This document shows, one piece after another, positions 1 through 8,188 of a stretch of 41,933 bases of DNA. The first letter of the stretch is position 1. Every line of letters begins with the position of its first letter. This DNA is from Alistipes sp. (GTDB lineage Bacteria; Bacteroidota; Bacteroidia; Bacteroidales; Rikenellaceae), in the NCBI GenBank assembly GCA_017631255.1, contig JAGBTP010000013.1:1-41933 (forward strand), read 5' to 3'. The notes under the pieces are model-generated. The model saw only the letters and a program-made list of their open reading frames with translations, did no database searches and was not told the origin of the DNA. A program made the translations under genes and the position numbers.

Positions 1-663
1 GATAAGACGACCAGCAAAGGTAACGGGAGGCGTGTCAGCAAAGCCTCCTGGATCGCCGATGTACTGTGCAAATGCCCAAAGTACCGACTTAAGACCATTG
101 TTATAGACATCGGGCTGCGCAGCGTGCTCGTAGAAGAAGAGCACGAACGAAAGCATCAGCGTCACAACCACAAGGAACTGCAACGAAATTAGCATCTCCT
201 TCGACTTCGAGGCAATGGCCTCCCTGAGGAGTATAAACGAGTGCATATATCTGAATACGCGCAAGAGTCGAAGCACACGCAACGACTTCAAAATAGCGTA
301 TGGCAACGGGACAAAAAGTGAGATGTAGAAGGTGTAGGTCGAGAGGATATCTACCAAGCCATAAAACGAGCAGCAGTACTTCACCCTACCCCAAAAGCCC
401 TTATACTCAGGGTCTAACTCATCTGCCGCCCATATACGCAATGACACCTCGACGGTAAAGATAATGACCGTCACAAGGTCGACAATGCTAAGTATGTGCT
501 CACATAGTGGCGACACTTCGAATGTTGATATAAATACCGAAAGTGTACTAAGCAAGATTAGGCCAATGATGGCATAATCGACATAGTTCTCCCACTGTTT
601 TGTACGCAAGTCGCTATCGAAAACTCGTGCGAGTTGCTTCTTAAACTTCTCTACATTTGTCAT
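1..663 (-). CDS. Voltage-gated ion channel family protein, C-terminus outside the window
   Basis: From the ATG at 663 the frame is open to the window edge, giving 221 residues. It has the six-segment voltage-gated cation channel layout: hydrophobic segments at about 29-47, 58-76 and 98-118, an S4-like helix at 125-138 (LKSLRVLRLLRVFR) with regularly spaced arginines, then S5 at 157-178 and a pore helix near 190-203. Such proteins sit in the inner membrane and pass K+ or other cations. The filter region reads YIGDPG and not the K+ channel TxGYG, so selectivity is uncertain. The start overlaps the end of the peptidase gene by 23 nt, so the two are probably co-translated. The remaining pore and S6 are missing only because the window ends. 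Confidence 0.8.
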   Translation of the reverse strand, partial: MTNVEKFKKQLARVFDSDLRTKQWENYVDYAIIGLILLSTLSVFISTFEVSPLCEHILSIVDLVTVIIFTVEVSLRIWAADELDPEYKGFWGRVKYCCSFYGLVDILSTYTFYISLFVPLPYAILKSLRVLRLLRVFRYMHSFILLREAIASKSKEMLISLQFLVVVTLMLSFVLFFYEHAAQPDVYNNGLKSVLWAFAQYIGDPGGFADTPPVTFAGRLI

Positions 664-1258
664 TTGTCTCTTCAATTATTACCCTTATCGCCTCGACCAT
701 AGCCTCGAGCGACATAGTTGGGTTGTTGGGATTGTCCGACTTCTGGCCATCGTAGAGGGGCAGATGCACAAACAGCGCACGCAGAGCCTCACTATCACAA
801 CAGAGAGTCAGCGCCTCGTAGTAGAGGCGGTTGCAGACATATAGTCCGCACGAGTTCGATATCTTCACCGCCACACCTCGCTTGGCAATAGCTGCGCGCA
901 GAGCCTTTATAGGCATAAGGGTAAATAGCGCTGCGGCAGCACCTTCTGCAATGGTCTCCTCATCGGGGATATAGCCATCGTTGTCGGGAGTCGAAGCATC
1001 CATCATATTGAGTGCCACACGCTCGAGCCTTATCATCTCGGTACTCGTTGTCTGACCAAGCATAATGATCACATCGGGTGAGTGTTTCGCAATGGCCTCA
1101 CGCAGCTCACCTGCCACACGCGCAAAGCTGACGGAAAGCTGTTCGAGAACTATCGCCACACCCGAAACGCCACGGGTGGCCACCTCCTTAGCAGCCACCC
1201 ACGACGAATTCTCGGTATGCCCACCGAAGGGCTCAAAACCTGTAATCAGGAACTTCAT
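641..1258 (-). CDS. pcp: Pyroglutamyl-peptidase I
   Basis: Cytosolic cysteine peptidase (family C15) that removes N-terminal pyroglutamate from peptides. The protein is about 205 residues, normal for the family. It opens with the signature FLITGFEPFGG. The ERVALN segment supplies the catalytic Glu, SNSCGLYVCN carries the catalytic Cys, and FVHLPL carries the catalytic His, so the active site looks complete. I take the ATG at 1258 because homologues begin with the MKFLITGF-type strand; a start three codons upstream is possible. The gene lies 15 nt after the KAP NTPase and overlaps the channel gene, so it is probably the tail of the same transcript. Whether it belongs functionally to the upstream cluster is unknown. 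Confidence 0.92.
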   Translation of the reverse strand: MKFLITGFEPFGGHTENSSWVAAKEVATRGVSGVAIVLEQLSVSFARVAGELREAIAKHSPDVIIMLGQTTSTEMIRLERVALNMMDASTPDNDGYIPDEETIAEGAAAALFTLMPIKALRAAIAKRGVAVKISNSCGLYVCNRLYYEALTLCCDSEALRALFVHLPLYDGQKSDNPNNPTMSLEAMVEAIRVIIEETNDKCREV

Positions 1259-1273
1259 TTGAAGCAATCAACT

Positions 1274-2989
1274 CTACTCGACATTTGTAATCTTGATGCC
1301 AGGGATGGTCTTGTGGACAACATCAATGAAGGTATTGATATTAGGACCCCAGCCAGCACTGATGTAGAACTTATCTCCGTTTGGAAGCTCGCCAACATAG
1401 TATCTCTTAGGATCCCTAACACCCTCAGCAAAGCTCTTAATCACGCACAATGGATTGAGGTGATCGGGGAATGCAGTCTTAAGGTCGTCGATGGTAGATG
1501 TCGGATGCTGAGCAATATACTCCTTAATAACGGCCTCAACCATTCGAGCCTTACCATATCGACCAGAGCCATTGACCGCATACTTATCGTAGTTCTTGTT
1601 ACCGATAGTAATCTTCTTAGGTGCGTCGAATGCCTTGAGGTTGGTGACAGCAGACATCTCGAGCGTTGCCTCGATAATCTCACCAAGACGCTCGTCATTG
1701 TTAACAATCTCAGCAATCTTGTTGAGCAAAGCCGACACGCTAAATACACGGTTGCTAAGGTATGTCTCCTTCTGGCACATACGGAAAACAACCTTCTCCC
1801 ACTCCTCATCAAACTCCTCAGTTGAGTTGAGTCGCTCGGTCTCAACCTCGGTAAGAGGTCGAAGCTTGAGCTTTGATGCTATCTTCTCGTTCCAAGCCTT
1901 GAAGTCTGGCTCTTCGGCGAGCTGATTGTAGATATAAGGGTACGCAATCTGGATGCAGACAAGGGCATAGTTAATGAGCTTATCCAGCAACGAGCCTGCC
2001 GATGAATCAGCACCCTTCTGCTCCTCATAAATAATCGAGATAAGTGCCAATGTGTTTGTCAAACGCTTCAACGAACGAGGGTTAGTACCTACCGAGTAGC
2101 GTGTAATCTCAGATAGCTTCTCGGCCAGCTCTGTATCAGCAAGTTCGCTTTGTGTAAAGAACTCAATCTTACCCAACGCATCAACGAGGAAGGTGTCGAC
2201 ATTGTACGACGCCACAGGCATTGAGAATGGCAGCTGGATAATCTTATCGAAGAACGAGCGGAACTCACGCTCATTAGCCTCTGTAAGCTCACCAAACTTA
2301 GGCTTCAAGCCCTTGATAACCACATCGTAGTCGATAGCAAGCACAAAGACGCACTTCTCCAAGTCAAAGATATTCTTCAGAAGCTCCAAAATCTCGACAG
2401 CCACTGGTGGGTCAATACGGTCAAGGTCGTCGATGTAGAATGTGAAACCTATCTTCGACGCATCCTTCGAAAGTGCATCCTCGATAAGCTTCGATATCTC
2501 CTCCTTGAGCTGCATAATATCCGACGATGCCGATGGTGAACCACCCTCGAACAACTCGCCAACAACATCCGAGTCGATACCCACAGCACCCGCAGCTACC
2601 TTAGTACCCACAACGGCCATCTTCTTGAAGAGTCCGCCAATCTTACGCTTGCTCTCCTCCCACTTCTGCTCATTTGACGCGAGTGCACCCATCTGGTTGA
2701 TGATACCCTCCAAAATCGAGATGATAGCCTGTGATGGGGTCTTCATCAACGAGTACTGCCAGGTGTTAATCCAGATAGGGAAATATGGTGCACCGTCCAC
2801 ATCGCACAAGTTGTAGCGAAGTAGGTTCATAAGCGATGTCTTACCGCTACCCCACTCACCCTGCAAGGCAATGGTAATAGGCGTGTCGGTCAGCTTAATA
2901 TACTTAATCAGTGCGTTCTGATATACCTGAATACCAAACAGATCGTCCTGCGTATGTTTGCGAGGCACATCAATAATACTAGATTTCAT
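1274..2989 (-). CDS. KAP family P-loop NTPase with C-terminal shared domain
   Basis: 571 residues. Walker A is GEWGSGKT at 44-51, followed by the WINTWQYS segment typical of KAP NTPases near 73-80. Walker B is DDLDR at 187-191. KAP NTPases are STAND-class ATPases; in bacteria some take part in phage exclusion. The usual membrane insert between Walker A and B is represented only by a weak Ala/Gly-rich stretch near 122-138, so the protein may be soluble or peripheral. The last ~90 residues form a separate domain with the pattern PxxT[IY][DE][DE]LxxAFPxxLxP (496-513). The same pattern occurs in the OmpA fusion encoded at 11022-12338. The start overlaps the 37-aa gene upstream by 11 nt, implying coupled translation. 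NTPase assignment is firm; the role is inferred. Confidence 0.88.
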   Translation of the reverse strand: MKSSIIDVPRKHTQDDLFGIQVYQNALIKYIKLTDTPITIALQGEWGSGKTSLMNLLRYNLCDVDGAPYFPIWINTWQYSLMKTPSQAIISILEGIINQMGALASNEQKWEESKRKIGGLFKKMAVVGTKVAAGAVGIDSDVVGELFEGGSPSASSDIMQLKEEISKLIEDALSKDASKIGFTFYIDDLDRIDPPVAVEILELLKNIFDLEKCVFVLAIDYDVVIKGLKPKFGELTEANEREFRSFFDKIIQLPFSMPVASYNVDTFLVDALGKIEFFTQSELADTELAEKLSEITRYSVGTNPRSLKRLTNTLALISIIYEEQKGADSSAGSLLDKLINYALVCIQIAYPYIYNQLAEEPDFKAWNEKIASKLKLRPLTEVETERLNSTEEFDEEWEKVVFRMCQKETYLSNRVFSVSALLNKIAEIVNNDERLGEIIEATLEMSAVTNLKAFDAPKKITIGNKNYDKYAVNGSGRYGKARMVEAVIKEYIAQHPTSTIDDLKTAFPDHLNPLCVIKSFAEGVRDPKRYYVGELPNGDKFYISAGWGPNINTFIDVVHKTIPGIKITNVE

Positions 2990-3092
2990 TGCTATTTCTT
3001 AAATTTAGTAAATTATTATTTGAAGCGGTAGCAGTGGTCTTCTTGGCAACTGGCTTAGATGTAGCCGTCTTCTTAGTAGTTGTAGTAGCCAT
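2979..3092 (-). CDS. Very small Lys/Thr/Ala-rich protein (37 aa)
   Basis: A 37-codon frame from ATG 3092 to TAG 2979. It begins MATTTTKKTATSKPVAKK, a basic low-complexity run, and ends in an Asn-rich tail. It fills the gap between the lipoprotein gene at 3109 and the KAP NTPase, whose start it overlaps by 11 nt. That placement, the ATG and the composition bias support a real gene. Three other short basic proteins (5060-5221, 5248-5490, 10842-10991) lie in the same run. The composition would suit binding nucleic acid or an acidic partner, but no domain is recognisable. It could also be a translational leader for the NTPase gene. Confidence 0.5.
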   Translation of the reverse strand: MATTTTKKTATSKPVAKKTTATASNNNLLNLRNSNEI

Positions 3093-3108
3093 AATTGTAT
3101 CTGTTTGA

Positions 3109-4434
3109 TTAATTTACGCTATAAACAGTTCTATAATAGATAGTGTGGGCAACGAGTGCTTCGGCCTCAACCCAGATGTAGTTCACATAGCGAACACGCT
3201 CATTCTCAAAGGCAAGGTAGAGGCTTCGCTCACCATTAACGGGAACGCTGCCGCTGCACGACTGCGTGCCCACCTTTGAATAGTCAACATCGTAGGCGAG
3301 CTGCGAGGCCGACTTAGTGCCGTCCTGGAACTTCTTAGCCTCCGACTGGCGGCGGAACACATACATATTGCAATAAGCATCCTCGTCGCAAATAGGACGA
3401 TTGTCATCGAGGATGGTATTTAACAAGCCGTTGCTCCTGCTCTTCTCGTAGAAAGGTAGACCGAAGAGCTCTATACGCTTATACGATCTGGTGAGGTTGT
3501 CGTGGAACCTGCCATCCTCGCTGCGGCTACTCTCGCTGGTAGAGATACGCATCGAATAGAGCACCTCGGTAGTACCCGTAGGTACGGGGATAGATATCAG
3601 TGCCTGAGCATTGCCCGATAGCGCCGCCTTGAGCTGACCACGAAGCGTAATCTTGCGAGGCTCGTCGAACAACTTTTGCAACTTAACAGCCTCTACCGCC
3701 ACAGCGCCAAAGCTATCCTTGCTACACTCCACCTGCTTAGATATCACCGCTGGACGATAGATCTTAACACCCTTCTCGCCTTTCGCACTGAGCGAGAGTG
3801 AGGCGTATTGCTTCGCCGTAGGCGTCACCTCCAAAAGGTAGATGCCAGAGTTTGAGATGGTAAGTGAGTCAGATACTTTGCCGCCAACGAAAGACTTAAC
3901 AAGTCGCTCGCTATCAGCATTGTACAACTTAAACTTAACATCACCATCCGACTCGATATCGACATAGAGTTTCTCGTTCTTATTCAAATAGACAGGATAG
4001 TAGGTCTTGCCATCGAAGAGCTTATCCTCCACCCTAACGAGGGTCTCCTTAAGCGACGAGTTGAGCGACGCACTCTCAGCGAGTGACAAGGCCTCAGCAC
4101 GACACTCCTCGATGCGCCTTTTTAGCTGTTCGCAGTAGGAGATGGTCGACTCGTTCATACCTGTACTATTGTAGCTATAAGTTATCTTGCTCGCCTGATT
4201 TCTCAGATTTGCAATTAGCTCATACGAGGGCGCTGCGGCAACCTCCTCGCACAGCGACTGGAGGGCGCGCAGGCTCTCCACACCCTTATCATAACGATAC
4301 GCCTCACGCTCCGATAGGTGTATGCCACTATGCTGCGACTTACCGTTCGACTCACTCTTTGGAGACATCTGGCCACCACAACCCATTACCACGAGTGCTA
4401 CGACAAGTAGCACTATGTTAATATAGCATCTCAT
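3109..4434 (-). CDS. Lipoprotein with PPC-like beta-sandwich region
   Basis: 441 residues. The N-terminus is a lipoprotein signal with Cys19 in the lipobox VVMGCG, so the mature protein is probably membrane-anchored. Residues ~45-120 are helical. The middle (~130-210) has the alternating pattern of a pre-peptidase C-terminal (PPC) type beta domain (YYPVYLNKNEKLYVDIES, then a YLLEV strand). The last ~200 residues are beta-rich with no recognised family. It starts 3 nt after the next lipoprotein gene ends (4437), so both are translated from one message, and the 37-aa gene follows. I know no function. The context suggests an envelope component of the same system as the OmpA fusion. Confidence 0.72.
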   Translation of the reverse strand: MRCYINIVLLVVALVVMGCGGQMSPKSESNGKSQHSGIHLSEREAYRYDKGVESLRALQSLCEEVAAAPSYELIANLRNQASKITYSYNSTGMNESTISYCEQLKRRIEECRAEALSLAESASLNSSLKETLVRVEDKLFDGKTYYPVYLNKNEKLYVDIESDGDVKFKLYNADSERLVKSFVGGKVSDSLTISNSGIYLLEVTPTAKQYASLSLSAKGEKGVKIYRPAVISKQVECSKDSFGAVAVEAVKLQKLFDEPRKITLRGQLKAALSGNAQALISIPVPTGTTEVLYSMRISTSESSRSEDGRFHDNLTRSYKRIELFGLPFYEKSRSNGLLNTILDDNRPICDEDAYCNMYVFRRQSEAKKFQDGTKSASQLAYDVDYSKVGTQSCSGSVPVNGERSLYLAFENERVRYVNYIWVEAEALVAHTIYYRTVYSVN

Positions 4435-4436
4435 TT

Positions 4437-5060
4437 TTACAACTGTTGCGCCTCGTTAAAAATCTTATTAAGCTCCTGACGCATAATGTCATACCTAAAG
4501 TTGGGATAACTTGTACCCCACTCGTGATTATCGACATTGGTGATAAACCACACACTCTTTTGCGATATGAACTGTCGTGCCTCGTTCGCCCTACCCGAAG
4601 AACATAGGTAGACTACCACATCCGACATATATGACAAGTAGTCGGGCGCGTTGCCTGGATAGTTCTTGTTGTTGTACGATAACGCGTGATACTCCCACGC
4701 CTCATCGAAACGATCGGCACGGATGAGGGCGTTGTATATCTTCTCTGTGTACCTCTTGGTAAACTCAGCACTGCCGTACAACGACGAATACTGCATCTCG
4801 TATGTCGAGCAGTGCTCGGTCTTGTACTCGTAGATGTAGATCGCCTTGTCGAGCGCATCAATGCCCAGATACTCATCAATGAGTCGCGCCTTAAGCTCGG
4901 TGTACTTCTCGCGTGGCTGCATACATAGCATCGCATCTGCCTTGCTTAGCTCGCCATTAGCCAACGCCATAGCAATCTCAGCCTCAGGATTATTCACACT
5001 GCCACACGCCAAGGCAAGCAGCGTGCATAGCGTAAGAGATAAATATAATATGCGTCGCAT
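4437..5060 (-). CDS. Small helical lipoprotein of unknown function
   Basis: 207 residues. The signal peptide ends in LLALAC with Cys19 as the lipid-attachment residue. The mature part is mostly helical, with TPR-like segments (NGELSKADAMLC, DKAIYIYEYKTEHC, DRFDEAWEYHALS), so it may be a short repeat scaffold. Its ATG overlaps the TAA of the 53-aa gene by one base (TAATG), a translational coupling junction. It is followed at 3 nt by the larger lipoprotein. No enzymatic motif is visible. Confidence 0.7.
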   Translation of the reverse strand: MRRILYLSLTLCTLLALACGSVNNPEAEIAMALANGELSKADAMLCMQPREKYTELKARLIDEYLGIDALDKAIYIYEYKTEHCSTYEMQYSSLYGSAEFTKRYTEKIYNALIRADRFDEAWEYHALSYNNKNYPGNAPDYLSYMSDVVVYLCSSGRANEARQFISQKSVWFITNVDNHEWGTSYPNFRYDIMRQELNKIFNEAQQL

Positions 5061-5221
5061 TACTTCTTCTTTTTACCGGTTAATGCCTTGAGTATTGAGC
5101 CACCTATCTTGCGCTCCAAGCCCTGCTTGGTGAGTGGAATACCCGTCTTTTGGGATACCTTCTGCTTTACGGCAGTGATACCAATAGCGCGCTTGAGGGA
5201 GAACGAAAAGCCAAACTTCAT
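5060..5221 (-). CDS. Small basic protein (53 aa)
   Basis: ATG at 5221, TAA at 5060-5062. The product is 53 residues and basic, starting MKFGFSFSLKRAIGITAVKQ and ending TGKKKK, with a likely amphipathic helix near 8-24. The one-base overlap with the following lipoprotein gene (TAATG), and the coding-like lysine and glycine content, argue that it is translated. There is no signal peptide, so it is probably cytoplasmic. The gene is 27 nt downstream of the 80-aa coiled-coil gene. I do not recognise a family. Confidence 0.6.
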   Translation of the reverse strand: MKFGFSFSLKRAIGITAVKQKVSQKTGIPLTKQGLERKIGGSILKALTGKKKK

Positions 5222-5247
5222 ATTGCAAGAATTAAGTCAGGTCACAA

Positions 5248-5490
5248 CTATCTGCAACGCTTGAGCGAGTCCTTGCAGCTCTCGATCTGGCGCTTGTAGC
5301 TCTCGATATTGCGGTCGTGACGCGCCGCAGCGTCAATCTTCTGCTTGCGGTAGCTTGCCTTTGACGATGGCGACGATGCACCACGCACCAAGCTTGCATA
5401 GCGCTCGTTGTCACGCTTCTTAGCCTCCTTCTCGCGTGCTATATCTGCACGAAGGTCAATGATTCGCTTCTTATAATACTCCTTGCTCAT
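5248..5490 (-). CDS. Small charged coiled-coil protein (80 aa)
   Basis: 80 residues, start ATG 5490. Two helical stretches (residues ~5-35 and ~45-78) rich in Lys, Arg, Asp and Glu with regularly spaced hydrophobics (IIDLRADIAREKEAKKRDNE, then NIESYKRQIESCKDSLKRC) suggest a helical hairpin or short coiled coil. A Ser-rich linker (ASSPSSKAS) separates them. No signal or membrane segment is seen. The gene sits between the outer-membrane barrel gene and the 53-aa gene. Conserved-looking short proteins of this type have no assigned role that I know of; a structural or adaptor role is a guess. Confidence 0.68.
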   Translation of the reverse strand: MSKEYYKKRIIDLRADIAREKEAKKRDNERYASLVRGASSPSSKASYRKQKIDAAARHDRNIESYKRQIESCKDSLKRCR

Positions 5491-5537
5491 AGTTCTAAAG
5501 TTTTAATTGTTATTATTTAATTTATCTCTTTGTCTCA

Positions 5538-6290
5538 CTATCTATTAATCTGCCACGCCACGCCGAAGCTCACTGCCCACGACTGCCTTGGGTTGCATAC
5601 ATCGAGGTTTGCGGCGATGTCGAGTTGCACACGACGCGCCACCATAAGGTTAAAGCCAAAGTCGACGGCGTAGATATTGCCATACCTGCCGAAGTAGTTA
5701 TAGCTCTCTGCAAAGCAGCCAAGATTATCCGTAAGGCTAAAGCCGAAGCAGAGTGCCGCAAATGTCGTTGGCACAGCCTCCGAACCATCCCACTCAGCAC
5801 CAACATTATAGCCGATGCTCAGCCAATCGTTTACAGGGTTCTCAAAGAGAAGGTAGAGCGATGGTGCGAGGTGCTCAGTATTGAAGCCCTCGCTTGCGGT
5901 ATATGGCAATGCAAAGTCCGCCAATACCGACACCGCAGGAATGGCACCACGACCCTCGAAACACTTAATCTTTGTACCGAGTGAGAGACCCGAAAATGCG
6001 GGTTTGAACTTCGACTCCTCGTCCGACATATATATAAAGCCGTCACCACCGAGACGCAACTCCATATTCTCGAAGAGACCGTAGCGGAGTAGCGTATTGC
6101 TAAAGGTGAAGATACCCGCACCGCCATCGCCATCATATTGCACGCCCTGCTCGAGCTGTACTACCCGATGCCCCACAACTGCAGGGCCTGTCGAGGCACC
6201 TGGTCTATCGGCGGTGAACTCCGCCTGCTCCTGCGCACTTGCCGACATTGCAACAAAGAGTGCCACTATTACGAATAAAAGTCTTTTCAT
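5538..6290 (-). CDS. Outer-membrane beta-barrel protein (transporter/MetA-pathway type)
   Basis: 250 residues from the ATG at 6290. A start 12 codons upstream is in frame, but it would place a non-signal segment before the signal peptide. The signal peptide (MKRLLFVIVALFVAMSASAQ) is followed by ADRPGASTGPAVV and then repeated amphipathic beta strands. These end in an aromatic/Arg terminus (SFGVAWQINR), typical of small outer-membrane barrels related to the phenol-degradation MetA-pathway or transporter-like family. No substrate can be inferred. In the run it is the only obvious outer-membrane protein, between the DUF4230 pair and the small basic proteins. Confidence 0.75.
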   Translation of the reverse strand: MKRLLFVIVALFVAMSASAQEQAEFTADRPGASTGPAVVGHRVVQLEQGVQYDGDGGAGIFTFSNTLLRYGLFENMELRLGGDGFIYMSDEESKFKPAFSGLSLGTKIKCFEGRGAIPAVSVLADFALPYTASEGFNTEHLAPSLYLLFENPVNDWLSIGYNVGAEWDGSEAVPTTFAALCFGFSLTDNLGCFAESYNYFGRYGNIYAVDFGFNLMVARRVQLDIAANLDVCNPRQSWAVSFGVAWQINR

Positions 6291-6346
6291 TCCCAATTTT
6301 GGATTAGTGATATGGGGGGCTATCAAACCCTGCGTACCTAAAATTA

Positions 6347-7147
6347 TTAGTTAGCCTTGACAATAGTCTCAACATACGAAAAGCCAAAAGCCTTGAAGAA
6401 GAGCTCCAAGCGCTCCTTGCCACTCTTGCTTGCCTTCTCGAGAATACCAGACTCCAATGAGCTGGCCTTCAACGCATCACGATACTCCGACTGGAGTGCA
6501 GAGATCTCCTCGTGGCTCCACTTGCCCTCCTCGATGTACATCTCGTAGTCCGATGGGTTAACGATTACATCGAAAATCTCTGGCTGAGGTAATACGATAG
6601 AGATTGAGTCGCCACCAATCTTAATCTCGTCGGCTGACACCTTGCTCAAGTCGTAGCCCGCACGCACACGACCCTTAGCCAAGATTACCACTTCGCTAAA
6701 CACCGAGTCCGCCTCAATATTGGCAAAGCTCATAAGGCGATTCTGTTCACCGGCCTCAACCTTACTATTCTTGAGGACTGCCTCCTCGTAGTAGCACGCA
6801 GTAGTGAACTCCGAGATCTTACGAATCTTCTCCACAACATTTGCCGTATTGTCGATCGTAGGCTCCTTCATAATGTATTTACCCAAAACCACACCACCAC
6901 CTGTCAAAGCACCAAGTGCGATAATAGAGCCAAGTACGGGCAACAAATAAGAGCTAAACATACCACCAACAGCGGCCTGCACTGCTGTACCAGCAGCTGT
7001 CTTAACAGCATCAGTTGCGACGCCCTTAATAACATCACCCGCAGCAGTTTGAATAGAGCCATCTGCTGGGGTCTGCGCAGCGTCATCAGATGAGCGCGTT
7101 GCGCCACCCGAGAACATATTGAGAATAAAAAGTATAATCTTCTTCAT
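6347..7147 (-). CDS. DUF4230 protein with Ala/Gly-rich N-terminal segment and membrane anchor
   Basis: 266 residues. The N-terminal hydrophobic stretch (3-12) is followed by an Ala/Thr-rich segment (18-62), a clear membrane helix at about 67-90 and a DUF4230 domain at ~95-266. Typical DUF4230 features are RISEFTTACYYEE, VVILAKGRVRAGYDLS and the strand SISIVLPQPEIFDVIVNPSDYE. The function of DUF4230 is unknown. Its ATG overlaps the stop of the preceding DUF4230 lipoprotein by one base (TAATG). The two paralogues are thus co-translated, one anchored by a helix and the other by lipid. Confidence 0.82.
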   Translation of the reverse strand: MKKIILFILNMFSGGATRSSDDAAQTPADGSIQTAAGDVIKGVATDAVKTAAGTAVQAAVGGMFSSYLLPVLGSIIALGALTGGGVVLGKYIMKEPTIDNTANVVEKIRKISEFTTACYYEEAVLKNSKVEAGEQNRLMSFANIEADSVFSEVVILAKGRVRAGYDLSKVSADEIKIGGDSISIVLPQPEIFDVIVNPSDYEMYIEEGKWSHEEISALQSEYRDALKASSLESGILEKASKSGKERLELFFKAFGFSYVETIVKAN

Positions 7148-7710
7148 TACTCATCCTCCTCTTCGTTAAATACAACATTAATCTTCTCGAAACCGACCTG
7201 TGCCAACAACGCCTCAAAGAACATCTTAGCGTTGACCTCGGCATCGGCTAAGATACCCAAATTTTCAGCATCGGCCAAGATAGCCTCCTCGCCTTGACGC
7301 AACAAGTTGTTGCGGTCCTCGGCGGTGAAGTCGAAGCGGAGCGAACCGACCTTCTGGTACTCCAAATGAGCCTTCTCAGGTGGCATATTGAACGACAACA
7401 CCCTTGGCTTTGGGAGGTTAATTGTAATCTCCTTATCCTTGATTTTTACCTGGTCAGCCGAGAAATTAGTCATATCGACACCAGCCTTCATCGTAGCTCT
7501 GCACGAAAAGAGAATCTTGCGGTCGCCGATAGTGTAGAACTTGGTATCAGAGGCCTTGATGATCTTTGAGATAGTGTACTCCACTGTACCAATCTCAGCC
7601 ATATCGGTCAATGATGAGAACTTCTCTTTAGCCATCTTTTCGAGCGACTTACCACATCCCGTAAAGAGGACGGCAGCGGCTATGAGCAGTGTAAATATAT
7701 TCTTTCTCAT
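7147..7710 (-). CDS. DUF4230 lipoprotein
   Basis: 187 residues, with a lipoprotein signal (Cys19 in LFTGCG). The rest is a DUF4230 domain: VEYTISKIIKASD, then FSCRATMKAGVDMTNFSADQ, then ITINLPKPRVLSFNMPPEK. It closely parallels the neighbouring 266-aa protein (compare VDMTNFSADQVKIKDKEITI with the YDLSKVSADEIKIGGDSISI segment there), so the pair arose by duplication. It ends in an acidic tail (NEEEDE). A hairpin at 7745-7774 precedes it, between this gene and the 105-aa gene upstream. Confidence 0.82.
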   Translation of the reverse strand: MRKNIFTLLIAAAVLFTGCGKSLEKMAKEKFSSLTDMAEIGTVEYTISKIIKASDTKFYTIGDRKILFSCRATMKAGVDMTNFSADQVKIKDKEITINLPKPRVLSFNMPPEKAHLEYQKVGSLRFDFTAEDRNNLLRQGEEAILADAENLGILADAEVNAKMFFEALLAQVGFEKINVVFNEEEDE

Positions 7711-7744
7711 ACTATACTACATCACTGATTATTATAATATTAGA

Positions 7745-7774
7745 GGCATAGGAAGGAGCAACCCTCCCTATGCC
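7745..7774 (-). terminator. Intergenic hairpin, possible attenuator or processing site
   Basis: GGCATAGG (7745-7752) pairs with CCTATGCC (7767-7774), with three more pairs inside after one mismatch and a loop of about six bases. It lies just after the 105-aa gene on the minus strand. No strong T-run follows (TCTAATATT), so complete termination is doubtful. It may set a higher level for the upstream genes than for the DUF4230 genes. Confidence 0.5.
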
Positions 7775-7794
7775 AAAGAGATTTACTGAGGCGA

Positions 7795-8112
7795 TTACTC
7801 GCGACCTGCAGCAGCCAAAGTGATATCGTTGCTTGAAAGAGCTGTATCAGCAGGATTAGCTACCTGAACACCGATACCGTAGAGTTCAGCGATCTTCTTC
7901 TCGAAGTTGCCAACCTTGAGGTTGCCACCTACTACGAGCTCACCGCCCTTCTTACCCTCTGCGCGGATAGAAGCAAGTGTTGCGTCGTCATCAGCGAAAG
8001 CACCCTTGCAAGTCTCGCTCTTGTAAACGCGCAATGATGCGCCAAAGCACTTCTTAAACTCAGCCTTAAGGCTCTTGACCTTCATACGGCCATCCAACTT
8101 GAAATCTGCCAT
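7795..8112 (-). CDS. Free-standing copy of the 105-aa domain also found in the OmpA fusion
   Basis: 105 residues, start ATG 8112. The whole protein matches residues 1-103 of the OmpA fusion encoded at 11022-12338. Both share MADFxLDGR, LRVY, ATLASIRAEG, FExxxAELYGIGVQVAN and a final DxxTLAxAG. There is no signal peptide or membrane segment, so it should be cytoplasmic, where the N-terminus of the OmpA fusion also lies. I recognise the general pattern from uncharacterised small bacterial proteins but cannot name a family. Its placement beside the GIY-YIG gene suggests a soluble partner or competitor of the membrane-bound copy. The 76 nt upstream is AT-rich without a clear promoter. Confidence 0.75.
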   Translation of the reverse strand: MADFKLDGRMKVKSLKAEFKKCFGASLRVYKSETCKGAFADDDATLASIRAEGKKGGELVVGGNLKVGNFEKKIAELYGIGVQVANPADTALSSNDITLAAAGRE

Positions 8113-8188
8113 AACTTTTTAAGTTTTTAATGGTTAATGAAAATGTATAAATTTATAGTTATACTATAATTATGTTGTTTTAATCTAT

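Noticed and set aside
1082..1825. 247-codon plus-strand frame
   Set aside because: Antisense to pcp and the KAP NTPase, both with clear motifs; its own product has no domain.
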